A stretch of 64,000 nucleotides of DNA from Candidatus Woesearchaeota archaeon (GCA_016927245.1 JAFGNA010000017.1:56448-120447), one strand, 5' to 3'. Counted from the stretch's first letter, positions 1 to 8,974 are shown. Notes: generated by a model not told the origin, from the letters alone. Made by a program: numbers and translations.

Positions 1-15
1 ATATACCTTATAGGT

Positions 16-255
16 ATGGGAAGGGGACGAGGCATATTTGGTATGTCAATAGCATCTCAAAGAGCATGGCAGAACACCATTTCTTTTATCTTCATTATCG
101 TTGGAATATATTTGGTACTGGCATGGTTAGAAATAACCCCATTCACAGCAAGATTTGAGTTCCTCAACAATAAAGCCAACCTGATATTGACAGCAATTAT
201 TTTAATCGTGATAGGTGTTCTGCTCAGTGAAAAAATCAAATCCCTCTTTTCGTGA
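16..255 (+). CDS. Small two-helix membrane protein, unknown function
   Basis: A 79-residue protein with two hydrophobic helices, about residues 20-38 and 56-73, and a short basic tail. I do not recognise the family. An ATG at codon 10 is an alternative start. The AT-rich composition differs from the GC-rich host genes after 3.7 kb and matches the next five genes. Its 3' end overlaps the next gene by 41 nt, so the two are probably co-transcribed. The upstream region lies largely outside the window, so the promoter cannot be judged. Confidence 0.5.
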   Translation: MGRGRGIFGMSIASQRAWQNTISFIFIIVGIYLVLAWLEITPFTARFEFLNNKANLILTAIILIVIGVLLSEKIKSLFS

Positions 256-751
256 TGACTTAAAAGAACTCACAAGTCCGTCAAATTTTATTGTCGGACT
301 TGTCACACCAGTTGTTATAGGTGTTATTCTAAATCAAGAAAAGAAGATTATTACTGCACTCACAGTCACCAGTACAATGTTAGGACTCATCATTTTATAC
401 TTCTTTTTTAGATGGATCATATATTACAGAAGTGAGAGTGAGGAGAAAAAGAAATCACAAAAAAATGGAAATAAACCACGGGTAATAAACACAAAAACTA
501 CAATACAAGAGGATGCACTCTTTATTCTTGATACAATCTACTCTTTGTATGCAAATGATCAATCAATACAAGCAACAACACTAATAAATCATTTTAAAGA
601 TTGGGAAGGGAAAAGAATCAACAAAGCATTGAGATTCTTGAACGATGAAGGGTATATAGATTTGAAATTCATGTTAGGAAACACAAAAGGAGTCCAGAAC
701 TTCCTCTTTAAAAAGATTACAAACGAAGGAATAAAACTAATAGAAAAATGA
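215..751 (+). CDS. Membrane protein with C-terminal winged-helix-like domain
   Basis: A 178-residue protein with two hydrophobic segments at about residues 26-40 and 46-68, a basic linker, and a soluble C-terminal half (about 95-178). That half has the helix-helix-helix-wing pattern of a winged helix, with phrases such as ALRFLNDEGYIDLK and KKITNEGIKLIEK. A membrane-tethered DNA-binding or sensor protein is an inference. The start is uncertain because it overlaps the preceding gene by 41 nt. The following gene overlaps by ATGA, which suggests translational coupling. Composition is AT-rich like its neighbours. Confidence 0.55.
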   Translation: MFCSVKKSNPSFRDDLKELTSPSNFIVGLVTPVVIGVILNQEKKIITALTVTSTMLGLIILYFFFRWIIYYRSESEEKKKSQKNGNKPRVINTKTTIQEDALFILDTIYSLYANDQSIQATTLINHFKDWEGKRINKALRFLNDEGYIDLKFMLGNTKGVQNFLFKKITNEGIKLIEK

Positions 752-996
752 AATGGTTCGAAAATCTATGTAGATACCATTACCGACATGAGCGCGAAAT
801 ACCTGAATTGAAGAGAAAATTTGGGATTGTTAATGTTGTCGGCTCTATACTTCTCTCAGTGGCCATTATTGAATTAGTAAATCTTATTTTCATTGATAAA
901 ATCATTAAAATTATCATCCTTGCCTTCGCAGGTAGCATACTAATAATGATTAGTCAGAGTATTCATTTTATTGAGAAAAAAAGAGATGATTTCTAA
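748..996 (+). CDS. Small two-helix membrane protein, unknown function
   Basis: An 82-residue protein: a basic N-terminal amphipathic stretch (residues 1-25) followed by two hydrophobic helices at about 28-48 and 52-72. The start codon shares an ATGA with the stop of the previous gene. The 3' end overlaps the convergent DUF1828/DUF1829 gene by 4 nt. No family recognised. It is the last member of a compact three-gene set in which each product is predicted to be membrane associated. Confidence 0.5.
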   Translation: MKWFENLCRYHYRHEREIPELKRKFGIVNVVGSILLSVAIIELVNLIFIDKIIKIIILAFAGSILIMISQSIHFIEKKRDDF

Positions 997-1787
997 TTAA
1001 ATATTTCAACTGATTCTTCCCTCTCAGACCAAAGAAGCGTTTTTACAGAATAAGTTTCAAACTTTTTCAGGTCGTCTGGTGAAACTTTTCTCTCCTGGTC
1101 ATTAATGATAACGAATTGATCAGCTGAAGCGTGAACCGTCGCACCCCCCCTTATATCTGATAGTGTGAATAAGACCGCCCTATATCCAGTATTAGACGGG
1201 GAGTTAATAACCTTGACAATTTTTTCGTTTTCCTCTTTTTTCCTTGATGGAATAACAAAGTCAATCTTATTGCTGAAGCCCTTTCCTTCAATCGTCACAT
1301 CTCGTGTTGCAGGTATAGAATGCTCTGCAAAGAAATTGGCAACATCTTCAAAGAACAACGCTTTAACATAAGGTTTTGAAAGTATAAACATATCACCAAT
1401 ATTTATCATTGCTTGAATTAGTTTATGTTTGCTCTTTGCCAAATCCGACTCTTTACATTCAATGAATATTTCAGAAGTGTCGTTATCAAACCGGACCCCA
1501 AGACCATTGATGAACTGCGAGAGGATGTCTTTTCTATTTTCTGTGAGTTCAAGATTGTTCGTTTTGAGATCATAATAAGTCATACCATCATCGGTTAATT
1601 TATAAGAATCTGATTTCTCATTGTAAACAACATAAATTCTCAAGTAGTCATTATGTGTATCAAGGAATGGACTGTCAATGGAGGCAATTTTTACTCCTTC
1701 TTCGTTCGAGGGAATATCTTTAAAACTAATTCTTTCTCTTAGCCAATTCAAGTAATCCTCAATTAGTTTGTCCGGTTGAAGAGTCAT
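993..1787 (-). CDS. DUF1828/DUF1829 domain protein
   Basis: A 264-residue soluble protein. The N-terminal half (about 15-115) matches the DUF1828 pattern, with an acidic segment around SYKLTDDGMTYYDL. The C-terminal half (about 125-262) matches DUF1829, including KIDFVIPSRKKEE and a DQFVIINDQERKV stretch. These domains are known as a pair in mobile and phage-related regions, without an established biochemical function. The ATG at 1787 was chosen because it shares an ATGA with the stop of the upstream DUF6978-like gene; the longer reading frame to 1850 would overlap that gene by more. It is the third gene of a coupled operon. Confidence 0.7.
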   Translation of the reverse strand: MTLQPDKLIEDYLNWLRERISFKDIPSNEEGVKIASIDSPFLDTHNDYLRIYVVYNEKSDSYKLTDDGMTYYDLKTNNLELTENRKDILSQFINGLGVRFDNDTSEIFIECKESDLAKSKHKLIQAMINIGDMFILSKPYVKALFFEDVANFFAEHSIPATRDVTIEGKGFSNKIDFVIPSRKKEENEKIVKVINSPSNTGYRAVLFTLSDIRGGATVHASADQFVIINDQERKVSPDDLKKFETYSVKTLLWSEREESVEIFN

Positions 1788-2236
1788 TTTTTCCAGTTTC
1801 CTGCGCCAGCAGATTTTTGAATTTTGATGCTCGTCTTTGCAATATTGCATAATTCCATGAATTTCTCAATCACAGATCCAAAGTCACTAAGGTCTTTGAA
1901 ACCATATTGATTTGCTGGAAATGCAAACCTGTCATTGTATCCTTCCCTATATACATGAACATGAGGACCTGTCACTTTTACTCCACCCGGATTGATGTGC
2001 ACGCGATCATCAACATCAAGCCTCAGCAATGTGAAAACACTGTGGACTCTGTGACCACATCTCATCATTTTCAGCTCGATTTTTCCTTGTTTAATGTCAA
2101 GCGCAAATATATCGCCGTGAGCATCCGACACAACAGGTTCGCTGAGGTCAAATGATTCGGTCAACTTGACCTCCGTCACATTTTTTAATCGTTTTGGAAC
2201 TTTCAGGTATTCAGTTGCTTGATCCTGTTTTAACAT
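1784..2236 (-). CDS. DUF6978-like protein
   Basis: A 150-residue soluble protein. The C-terminal part reads HVHVYREGYNDRFAFP, followed by a helical segment FGSVIEKFMELCNI. This resembles the family I know as DUF6978, which occurs next to DUF1828 proteins; the assignment is from memory. The ATG at 2236 was chosen over longer in-frame starts because residues upstream of it overlap a convincing zinc-ribbon gene in another frame. The stop overlaps the DUF1828/DUF1829 start by ATGA. The tight coupling suggests a complex made in fixed proportion. Confidence 0.6.
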   Translation of the reverse strand: MLKQDQATEYLKVPKRLKNVTEVKLTESFDLSEPVVSDAHGDIFALDIKQGKIELKMMRCGHRVHSVFTLLRLDVDDRVHINPGGVKVTGPHVHVYREGYNDRFAFPANQYGFKDLSDFGSVIEKFMELCNIAKTSIKIQKSAGAGNWKK

Positions 2237-2372
2237 CCTTTTTCCTCGGCCTATTCCAGTACGGACTCTTACACTTCGGGCACACTCTTGGCTCGCCATC
2301 TGTGTTCTCTCGCGGAACCCATATATGACTACACCTTTCGCATTGGAACGCATCGATAGTTATCTTTGCCAT
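2211..2372 (-). CDS. Small zinc-ribbon protein heading the DUF operon
   Basis: A 53-residue protein found by translating the minus strand; it is short and easily missed. It begins MAKITIDAFQCERCSHIWVP and continues with CPKCKSPYWNRPR and a lysine-rich tail. Two CxxC pairs form a rubredoxin-like zinc ribbon. Small proteins with the CPKCKSPYWNRPRK signature are widespread in archaea and bacteria beside toxin or DUF genes, and are usually read as nucleic-acid binding or antitoxin-like; that role is inferred here. It overlaps the next gene by 26 nt, and a TATA-like box lies about 30 nt upstream. Confidence 0.8.
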   Translation of the reverse strand: MAKITIDAFQCERCSHIWVPRENTDGEPRVCPKCKSPYWNRPRKKDVKTGSSN

Positions 2373-2401
2373 TTTAATGTACCGTCCGTACTTGACCAGT
2401 G

Positions 2402-2482
2402 ATTTAAATATACTTATATAATCCTATTATAGTATTAGTATATTACTATAAATATTTTACTAAAGCGAAAACTATATATACT
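2402..2482. promoter_or_regulatory. Divergent promoter region, DUF operon and transposase
   Basis: The 153-nt gap between the zinc-ribbon gene and the transposase is almost pure A/T. ATTTAAATA at 2402-2410 is a plausible TATA box for the leftward operon, about 30 nt before its ATG. ACTATATATACTT at 2471-2483 is a plausible one for the rightward transposase, with a GTG start at 2526. The low complexity makes individual boxes uncertain. Confidence 0.4.
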
Positions 2483-2516
2483 TCTACTATATACCTAATA
2501 GTAATATATTAATAAG
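2431..2516. repeat. Imperfect inverted repeat between DUF operon and transposase
   Basis: The 20 nt at 2431-2450 (AGTATTAGTATATTACTATA) are the reverse complement of 2497-2516 at 16 of 20 positions, including an uninterrupted block around TAGTAATATA. It could be an operator, a transposase-binding site or part of an IS end. The A/T bias lowers its significance. Confidence 0.35.
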
Positions 2517-2525
2517 TGAATAAAT

Positions 2526-3659
2526 GTGACGACCGATAGCATTATATTTGTTACACCGACACCCGGACAAGTCACCGAGGTGGAGAGTGAGGAACAAACA
2601 AAATTCACGGACGACGAAAGGATCATTGAGATCCCTCCGGAGGATAAACAATCTCCAAGGAAGAGCAAACCCACTTATCCTCAAAACTGGCAAGCATATA
2701 ATGCAGCAAAGACTAATGAAGACACCTACTTTAAACGCCTTCTAAGAGAACTTCTGTTCGTCAGCATAGATGAGAAGCCCTCAAAAAAACCCGGTAGGAA
2801 GGGCTACAGCGACCAGGATAAGATATTCGCTATGTGCATCAAAATATACTACAAGGGCGATCTACGCAAGGCCGAAGGCATCCTAAAAGAGCTCAAGAAC
2901 CTCAAATTCATAGAGAAGGTGCCTTGCTTTAAAAGCATCGACAATTTCTTCAACGACGAAACACTCACCAAAATACTGGATAATCTCATTCTCATCAGCG
3001 CATTACCGCTTGCACAGATAGAAGAGACAGGAGCTATAGACAGCACAGGCTTCAGTACGAGCCAGTTTGAGAGCTGGAACACATTCAAATGGGGGAAGCA
3101 CGAAGGGAAAGAACGCGTCTGGAGAAAAGCCCATGCATGCACCTGCTGCAAGACCAACGCATTCCTCAGTATTAAAGTTACTGAGAAGAACGTCGGTGAC
3201 GCGGCGATGTTTAACGACGTTGTTGGCAACTACACCAAATACTTCAATATGCCTGATTTCGTCGCAGACAAGGCGTATCTGAGCAGAGACATTCTTAAAA
3301 CTATCAAGAAACTCGGCATGAACCCCTACATCCCGTTCAAGAAGAACAGTATCCAAGCAGCAAAAGGTGCTATGATCTGGAGTCAAATGTACGCAGAATT
3401 CATGACGAACCGAGAGGAGTTCATGCAGAAATACCACCGCAGAAGCAATATTGAGACGAGTTTCCACATGCTCAAGATGCGCTTTGGCAACCATTGCATG
3501 ACGAGAACCTTCCATGCACAGACCAACGAGATCAAAATCAAAACACTCTGCTTGAACCTCTGTATTCTCATTCAGGAGATGTTTGAGCGCCAGATAGTGA
3601 TTGATTTCAACGACTGTGTTAATCTGTGTAATAATGAAGAATCCTGTGTAAAATTGTGA
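2526..3659 (+). CDS. DDE transposase, IS4/IS5-like (DDE_Tnp_1 fold)
   Basis: A 377-residue transposase. The N-terminal region (1-70) is acidic and variable. Residues about 80-150 form the helical DNA-binding region, with KKPGRKGYSDQDKIFAMCIK. The catalytic core shows AIDSTGF (first Asp), FVADKAYLS (second Asp) and YHRRSNIETSFHMLKMRFG (Glu in the Y-R-E signature). It appears intact, with a GTG start. I could not identify convincing terminal inverted repeats or a target duplication, so element ends are not given. Codon use is intermediate between the AT-rich left edge and the host. Confidence 0.85.
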   Translation: MTTDSIIFVTPTPGQVTEVESEEQTKFTDDERIIEIPPEDKQSPRKSKPTYPQNWQAYNAAKTNEDTYFKRLLRELLFVSIDEKPSKKPGRKGYSDQDKIFAMCIKIYYKGDLRKAEGILKELKNLKFIEKVPCFKSIDNFFNDETLTKILDNLILISALPLAQIEETGAIDSTGFSTSQFESWNTFKWGKHEGKERVWRKAHACTCCKTNAFLSIKVTEKNVGDAAMFNDVVGNYTKYFNMPDFVADKAYLSRDILKTIKKLGMNPYIPFKKNSIQAAKGAMIWSQMYAEFMTNREEFMQKYHRRSNIETSFHMLKMRFGNHCMTRTFHAQTNEIKIKTLCLNLCILIQEMFERQIVIDFNDCVNLCNNEESCVKL

Positions 3660-3692
3660 TTATTTTTTACACAAAGCCCTCATTTCCGTAAA

Positions 3693-3702
3693 TTATTTAA
3701 AT
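3693..3702 (+). promoter_or_regulatory. TATA box of grpE-dnaK
   Basis: TTATTTAAAT lies 61 nt before the grpE ATG, which allows a leader of roughly 35 nt. It is the only clear box between the transposase and grpE. Confidence 0.5.
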
Positions 3703-3762
3703 GAGCTCATTCTACACCAACCTTGTCGACTTTAAATCAACAAAAACTAGGTGTTTTCGCGC

Positions 3763-4239
3763 ATGGCAGACAAGAAGAAAAGCAAGACCGCGGAGCTCAA
3801 GGAACAAGTCCAAGAGCTCACTAACTCCCTGCAACGGGCACGGGCAGAACTCGAGAACTATCAGAAACGCGTGGAGCGCGACCGGGAACAGCAGCAGAGA
3901 TACGCCTCTGAAGGCGTCCTGAAACGGTTCCTTCCCATCCTAGACAACCTCGAGCTCGCCCTCAAGCACTGCACCCAGCAGGACGATTTCTACCGTGGCG
4001 TGGAGATGATCTACGCGAACATCAGGAGCATGCTCGAGGAGGAAGGCGTCAAGCCTATCCAAGCACTAGGACTCCCCTTCGACCCGTACCGGCACGAGGC
4101 CCTGCTCACTAAGGAGTCAGACCAACCGGAGAACGCGATCGTCGACGTCATGCAGCAAGGCTACACCTACCACGACAAAGTCTTGCGACCCGCAAAGGTC
4201 GCCATCAGCAAGAACAAGACAGGAGGGAAAGAAAAATGA
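3763..4239 (+). CDS. grpE: GrpE nucleotide exchange factor
   Basis: A 158-residue GrpE. The lysine-rich N-terminus leads into a long coiled coil (about 8-60, [20 protein letters not shown]) and a C-terminal beta domain containing [20 protein letters not shown] and [11 protein letters not shown], the family signature. GrpE releases ADP from DnaK. The ATG at 3763 gives the usual MADKKK start; an ATG four codons earlier in the same frame is less likely. The stop overlaps the dnaK start by ATGA, so the two are translationally coupled. Confidence 0.95.
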   Translation: MADKKKSKTAELKEQVQELTNSLQRARAELENYQKRVERDREQQQRYASEGVLKRFLPILDNLELALKHCTQQDDFYRGVEMIYANIRSMLEEEGVKPIQALGLPFDPYRHEALLTKESDQPENAIVDVMQQGYTYHDKVLRPAKVAISKNKTGGKEK

Positions 4240-6104
4240 GCAAAATCATAGGGATAGACCTAGGAACGACGTTCTCCGCAGTGGCGGTGATGGAAGGCGG
4301 CAAGGCCACCATCATCCCGAACGCGGAGGGCAGCAGAACCACGCCGTCAGTAGTGAGCATCACCGATGACGGCGAGCGATTGGTGGGCCAGATAGCGAAG
4401 AACCAAGCCATCACCAACCCTGACAACACGGTGCGGAGCATCAAGCGCCACATGGGAGAAGACCACAAGACCAAGATGCAGGGCAAGGAGTACACGCCGC
4501 AGGAGATCAGCGCGATGATCCTGCAGAAGCTCAAGACGGACGCAGAGGCCTACCTCGGGGAGAAGGTCGAAAAAGCAGTCATCACCGTCCCAGCCTATTT
4601 CGAGGACGCGCAGCGGCAGGCTACGAAGGACGCTGGCAGGATCGCCGGGTTGCAAGTGGAGCGCATCATCAACGAGCCCACCGCGGCCTCGCTCGCGTAC
4701 GGCCTAGACAAGGGGCAGGACCACACCATCCTCGTCTTCGACTTCGGCGGCGGCACGTTCGACGTGAGCATCCTTGAACTGGGCGATAGCGTGTTCGAGG
4801 TCAAGGCCACGAACGGCGACAACCACCTCGGCGGCGATGACATCGACGACCTCATCATCGACTGGCTCGCCGACAAGTTCAAGAAGGCGCAAGGCATCGA
4901 CCTGAAAAAGGACCGGACCAGCCTGCAACGGCTGAAGGAAGCGGCGGAGAAGGCGAAGATCGAGCTCAGCAATAAGAGCAAGACGAGCATCAACATCCCC
5001 TTCATCACCGCTGATGACAAGGGGCCGAAGCACCTCAACGAGGAGCTCACCAGGGCGGAGTTCGAGCGCCTCATCAGTGACATCATCGAACGGCTCAAAG
5101 TCCCGACCATGCAAGCCCTGAACGACGCCAAGCTCAAGCCGGCGGACATCGACAAGGTCATCTTCGTCGGCGGCAGCACCAGGATTCCCAAGGTGCAGGA
5201 ACTCGTGAAGAGCATCACGGGCAAGGACGGCGACAAGTCCGTGAACCCTGACGAGGCAGTCGCCCTCGGCGCAGCCATCCAGGCAGGCATCCTCGCAGGT
5301 GACGTCAAGGACGTCCTGTTGCTGGACGTCACGCCGCTCAGCCTCGGCATCGAGACGCTGGGAGGGGTGATGACCAAGCTCATCGATAAGAACACGACCA
5401 TCCCGACGAAGAAGAGCCAGGTCTTCAGCACCGCGGCGGACAACCAGAACGCGGTGAGCGTCCACGTCCTGCAAGGGGAACGACCGATGGCCGCCGATAA
5501 CAAGACGCTCGGCAGGTTCGACCTCATAGGTATCCCGCCCGCGCCGCGGGGCGTGCCGCAGATCGAGGTGACGTTCGACATCGACGCCAACGGCATCGTG
5601 CACGTCAAGGCCAAGGACCTCGGCACGGGGAAGGAGCAGAGCATCAAGATCACCGCGACGACTAACCTGTCAGAAGAGGAGATCGATAAGATGCGGCGGG
5701 AGGCAGAGACCCACGCTGAGGAGGACAAGCGGAAGAAGGAGGAGGTCGACGTTGTCAACGAGGCTGACTCGCTCGTGTATTCCTCGGAGAAATTGTTCAA
5801 GGACTTCGAGGGCAAGGTGGACGGTGAGAAGCTCAAGGACGTCAAGGCAAGGATTGACGAGCTCAAGAAACTGCTCGAGCCGGAGCAGAAGGACGTCAAG
5901 GCCATCAAGGGCAAGCTCGAGGCCATCAACAAGGATCTCCAATTACTGTCGTCGGAGCTGTACCAGAAGGCTGCTGAGGAGCAGGCGAAGCAGCAGGCCG
6001 CGGGCGGTGACGCGAAGGGCGGCAAGAAGGATTCCAAGAAGGACGGGAAGGTCGTCGATGCTGACTTCGAGGAGGTCAAGGACGACAAGAAGGGCAAGAA
6101 ATAA
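4236..6104 (+). CDS. dnaK: Chaperone DnaK (Hsp70)
   Basis: A 622-residue Hsp70. Signatures in order: [14 protein letters not shown] near residue 5, [14 protein letters not shown] near 168, [14 protein letters not shown] near 308 and [14 protein letters not shown] near 368, then the substrate-binding domain and a helical lid (about 500-600). The tail is Lys/Asp rich and lacks the eukaryotic EEVD. It refolds proteins with DnaJ and GrpE using ATP. Archaeal dnaK operons are usually explained by transfer from bacteria; composition here matches the host, so any transfer is old. Confidence 0.97.
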   Translation: MSKIIGIDLGTTFSAVAVMEGGKATIIPNAEGSRTTPSVVSITDDGERLVGQIAKNQAITNPDNTVRSIKRHMGEDHKTKMQGKEYTPQEISAMILQKLKTDAEAYLGEKVEKAVITVPAYFEDAQRQATKDAGRIAGLQVERIINEPTAASLAYGLDKGQDHTILVFDFGGGTFDVSILELGDSVFEVKATNGDNHLGGDDIDDLIIDWLADKFKKAQGIDLKKDRTSLQRLKEAAEKAKIELSNKSKTSINIPFITADDKGPKHLNEELTRAEFERLISDIIERLKVPTMQALNDAKLKPADIDKVIFVGGSTRIPKVQELVKSITGKDGDKSVNPDEAVALGAAIQAGILAGDVKDVLLLDVTPLSLGIETLGGVMTKLIDKNTTIPTKKSQVFSTAADNQNAVSVHVLQGERPMAADNKTLGRFDLIGIPPAPRGVPQIEVTFDIDANGIVHVKAKDLGTGKEQSIKITATTNLSEEEIDKMRREAETHAEEDKRKKEEVDVVNEADSLVYSSEKLFKDFEGKVDGEKLKDVKARIDELKKLLEPEQKDVKAIKGKLEAINKDLQLLSSELYQKAAEEQAKQQAAGGDAKGGKKDSKKDGKVVDADFEEVKDDKKGKK

Positions 6105-6109
6105 AAACA

Positions 6110-6133
6110 CCTCCTTTTTTTCTTTTTTAAATA
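6110..6133 (+). promoter_or_regulatory. Poly-T tract after dnaK and TATA box of dnaJ
   Basis: A pyrimidine stretch of mostly T follows the dnaK stop by a few nt and could end transcription in the archaeal manner. It merges into TTTTTTAAATA at 6123-6133, centred about 22 nt before the dnaJ ATG, which fits a leaderless dnaJ transcript. dnaJ may therefore be expressed both alone and by read-through. Confidence 0.5.
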
Positions 6134-6149
6134 TTGTTGGGTCGGGACC

Positions 6150-7271
6150 ATGGCAGAGAAGGACTACTACGACATCCTCGGCGTGGGCAGGGATGCCTCC
6201 AAGGAGGATGTCAAGAAGGCGTACAAGCGGCTCGCCAAGAAATACCACCCTGACCTGAACAAGGACGACCCTGACGCCGAGCGCAAGTTCAAGGAGGTCA
6301 ACGAGGCCGCCTCAGTCCTCGGCGATGAGCAGAAGCGGGAGCAGTACGACCGGTTAGGCGCTGACGCGTTCAAGAACGGAACGGGCGGCTTCAGCGGGTT
6401 TGACTTCTCGGGTTTCGGCCGCGCGCAGGGCTTCGACTTCGAGGACATCTTCGACACGTTCTTCGGCGGCAGGGGGTTCGGTTCTCGTCGCAGGGGAGCC
6501 GACCAGCCAGGCGCTGATCTCCGCTATGACCTCAGCGTCACGTTGGAGGAGGCGGCTGAGGGCGTGCAGAAGGAGTTCAAGGTGAGGAAGCGCGTGCCGT
6601 GCGAGCGGTGCGGCGGGCTTGGCGGCACGGGTATGGAGACGTGCAGGACGTGTCATGGCCAGGGCGTGGTGCGCCAAGCGAGAAGGACTGCGTTCGGGGT
6701 GTTCCAGACGACGATTGCGTGTCCTGAGTGCGACGGCTCGGGGAGGCGGTTCGAGGAGACTTGCGATGCGTGCGGCGGCAGTGGCGTGGAGACCAAGGCT
6801 GTGCGCATCAAGGTGGAGGTGCCTGCTGGCGTGGAGGATGGCGTGCGGCTCCGCGTGCAGGGCGAGGGAGACGCAGGGCTGCGCGGCGGGGAGCCTGGTG
6901 ACTTGTACGTGTTCGTCACGGTGGAGGAGCATGAGCACTTCGTCCGTGAGGGCGTTGACTTGCGCCTCGTCATCCCGGTCAGTTTCGTCCAGGCGACGCT
7001 CGGCGCGGAGATTGAGGTCCCGACGTTGTTCGGCCGCGCCAAGCTCAAGATTCCTGCGGGCACGCAGACTGGTACGACGTTCCGTCTCGGGGGGAAGGGC
7101 TTGCCTTCGTTGCGTGGCTCGCGCAGGGGTGATCAGCTCGTCACCGTGGAGGTGGACGTGCCGCGGCGGCTGAATGGTAGGCAGCAGCGTTCGTTGGAGG
7201 CGTTCGCCGAGACGTTGGGTGAGGGTGTTAGGCCGCAGCAGTCCTTGTTCGAGAAGATATTCAAACGATAA
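6150..7271 (+). CDS. dnaJ: Chaperone DnaJ (Hsp40, type I)
   Basis: A 373-residue type I DnaJ. The J domain (1-70) contains HPD at 33-35. A Gly/Phe-rich linker follows (about 72-115), then a four-repeat zinc domain with [24 protein letters not shown] and CDACGGSG, and the C-terminal substrate-binding domains. DnaJ delivers clients to DnaK and stimulates its ATPase. All zinc and HPD residues are present, so it should be functional. It lies 45 nt downstream of dnaK with its own promoter-like box. Confidence 0.97.
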   Translation: MAEKDYYDILGVGRDASKEDVKKAYKRLAKKYHPDLNKDDPDAERKFKEVNEAASVLGDEQKREQYDRLGADAFKNGTGGFSGFDFSGFGRAQGFDFEDIFDTFFGGRGFGSRRRGADQPGADLRYDLSVTLEEAAEGVQKEFKVRKRVPCERCGGLGGTGMETCRTCHGQGVVRQARRTAFGVFQTTIACPECDGSGRRFEETCDACGGSGVETKAVRIKVEVPAGVEDGVRLRVQGEGDAGLRGGEPGDLYVFVTVEEHEHFVREGVDLRLVIPVSFVQATLGAEIEVPTLFGRAKLKIPAGTQTGTTFRLGGKGLPSLRGSRRGDQLVTVEVDVPRRLNGRQQRSLEAFAETLGEGVRPQQSLFEKIFKR

Positions 7272-7299
7272 CCACTACGAAGTGACAAAAACCGAAAAG

Positions 7300-7339
7300 T
7301 TTATAAATGGTCTGTGAGACCACCACGAACAGAGGTGAA
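7300..7339 (+). promoter_or_regulatory. TATA box and ribosome binding site of the 7348 gene
   Basis: TTTATAAAT at 7300-7308 is a strong archaeal TATA box. AGAGGTGA at 7331-7338 is a Shine-Dalgarno-like site 9 nt before the ATG. Having a leader with an RBS contrasts with the many apparently leaderless genes nearby. Confidence 0.6.
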
Positions 7340-7347
7340 CCACCCCG

Positions 7348-7584
7348 ATGGCAGCCAACCAAGAACAACCAGCAAGCAAGGAAGAACAAATAGGATTCCA
7401 CAAAGGAGCCCTCAGCACCCTCGCGAAAGAACGGCAAGAACTCGCCCGCATCCTCCAGATAGTGGAGCAGCTCATGCAGATGCACATCGGCGAGCTCAAA
7501 GAGATGGGCGTCGACCTCCAAGCACAAGCAACCAGCGAGGAAGACAAGCCCAAGCAGAAGAAGCCCATAGAGGACATCCTCTGA
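7348..7584 (+). CDS. Small coiled-coil protein, unknown function
   Basis: A 78-residue soluble protein, Gln/Glu/Lys rich. A predicted amphipathic helix spans about residues 17-60 (STLAKERQELARILQIVEQ) and a charged tail follows. No cysteines and no signal peptide. A good TATA box and ribosome binding site support expression. It lies between dnaJ and the RelA/SpoT-like pair; a link to either is only positional. Family not recognised. Confidence 0.6.
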   Translation: MAANQEQPASKEEQIGFHKGALSTLAKERQELARILQIVEQLMQMHIGELKEMGVDLQAQATSEEDKPKQKKPIEDIL

Positions 7585-7621
7585 ACACATCGTTCAAGCA
7601 GCCTTTTCTTACCTTTCAGCA

Positions 7622-7631
7622 AGTATAAAAG
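7622..7631 (+). promoter_or_regulatory. TATA box of the RelA/SpoT-like pair
   Basis: AGTATAAAAG is centred about 28 nt before the ATG at 7655, so transcription should start at or just before the start codon (leaderless). Confidence 0.55.
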
Positions 7632-7654
7632 CGCAAACACATTTCCCCAAAAGC

Positions 7655-8974
7655 ATGCACCCAGACCTGCTAGAAGTGTACCGCAAGGCAGAACGCAAAC
7701 CCAACCCCGGAGGCGCAGGGCTAGACGCAGTCTTCACCAAGATCGTACGCCACCACCGAGGACCAGTCAGGACCGCCAACCAGCGGCACCGGGAGAACAA
7801 GCAGCACATCGAGCAAGGCAAAGAACCGCCGCACCGAGAACTCATCACCATCGACGAGCTCACCACCGTCATCGAAGACGAGCCGGCAGAATCACTCTGC
7901 CTCGTCGTCAACCTCTTCGACAAGAAAAAAGTCGTGCGCGGCGGTAATCGCGCAGGAGGCATCCACGCCATCAACGTGACCGGCGCACTGCGGCCGTTCG
8001 CCTTCCTCATGGAAGAGCTCGGAAGCTACCACGACGTCACAACATTCCTCGAAGTAGCCGCGAACCACGACGTCGGCGAGGACGGGCTCCTCTACATAGG
8101 CGACCTCGACCGATTCCTCCGCACCGGCTTGGTGAACGACACGTTCACCATGAGAAGAGAGGTCTACGAGAAAGTCGCAGCCCTCACGAACAAGTACAAG
8201 TTCCTCGTCGACGACCTGGAGACCAGGATTAACCGCTACAACCTGACCAGCGAAGACCTCAAGGACGCGTTCGAGGAGATGCGCGAAGAGGTCAGGAGCA
8301 AAGACCTCCTCGCAAGGATAGACGCCATAGAAGAGCACATCAGGACGAGCAAGTACAACGTCGCGCAGGCAGAGAAAGAAGCGCTCCGGCAAATCTACTT
8401 CGACAACAAGATCGCCTACGACAAGATACTCACCACCAAGGCGTTCAACGACTTCGACCGCACAAGCCAACTATACGGCCCCTACCTCGACCTCGCCCTA
8501 CAGATTCTCGAGCCCCACGAGTTCATCTTCAAAGGAGCGGATCGCACCGACAACACCGGCGACGACAAGTACACCAAGCAGAAACACCGCGTACGTAACC
8601 ACATCAAGGTAGAATACATCATCACCAAAGGCATGCAGAGCCCGTGGGCGGACAACCAATACAACAAGTACATCACCATGACGCTCATCGAGCGAGACCT
8701 CGCCCGTCACCGCAACCCCCACTACATCACCGAGGAGCAGATGCGGAAAGAAGGCGTGCCCGAGGAGAAAATCCCGATCTACCGCAAACTCACCGATAAG
8801 GCATACCAAGCAGTGGTCGGGTTCGAGCCAGATCTCAAAGCGTACAAGGAGCCGGACGCGTCGGGCAAGAGCGAGGCCACCAAGATCATCGAGCAGCTGG
8901 ACCTCACCAAGCGTCAGAGGAAGAAAGGCAAGATATACGATCTCAAAGGCCTCTTCGGGAGGACCGCCCTATGA
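7655..8974 (+). CDS. RelA/SpoT-type HD hydrolase-like protein
   Basis: A 439-residue soluble protein with the metal-binding pattern of the RSH (RelA/SpoT homologue) (p)ppGpp hydrolase domain. Visible residues are R95 and H104 (spacing of nine, as in R44/H53 of the Streptococcus Rel), the motif NHDVGED at 137-143 (H138, D139, E142, D143; canonical HDxxED), VAALTNKY near 174-181, and KGADRTDN at 293-300 (D296, N300; canonical ADRxxN). The segment between ED and ADR is longer than in bacterial enzymes, with an inserted helical region at about 185-260. Predicted role: manganese-dependent removal of the 3' pyrophosphate from an alarmone-like nucleotide. It overlaps the synthetase-like gene by ATGA. 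Similarity was judged by eye. Confidence 0.6.
   Translation: MHPDLLEVYRKAERKPNPGGAGLDAVFTKIVRHHRGPVRTANQRHRENKQHIEQGKEPPHRELITIDELTTVIEDEPAESLCLVVNLFDKKKVVRGGNRAGGIHAINVTGALRPFAFLMEELGSYHDVTTFLEVAANHDVGEDGLLYIGDLDRFLRTGLVNDTFTMRREVYEKVAALTNKYKFLVDDLETRINRYNLTSEDLKDAFEEMREEVRSKDLLARIDAIEEHIRTSKYNVAQAEKEALRQIYFDNKIAYDKILTTKAFNDFDRTSQLYGPYLDLALQILEPHEFIFKGADRTDNTGDDKYTKQKHRVRNHIKVEYIITKGMQSPWADNQYNKYITMTLIERDLARHRNPHYITEEQMRKEGVPEEKIPIYRKLTDKAYQAVVGFEPDLKAYKEPDASGKSEATKIIEQLDLTKRQRKKGKIYDLKGLFGRTAL

Noticed and set aside
2400-3720. Complete IS element with terminal inverted repeats
   Set aside because: No matching terminal inverted repeats or target duplication could be identified around the transposase, so only the gene is called.
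4704-5603. Second antisense frame over dnaK
   Set aside because: Same cause as above; dnaK is unambiguous on the plus strand.
4595-6151. 518-codon open frame antisense to dnaK
   Set aside because: Ser/Leu-rich translation produced by the codon pattern of dnaK on the opposite strand; no domain, promoter or start signal.
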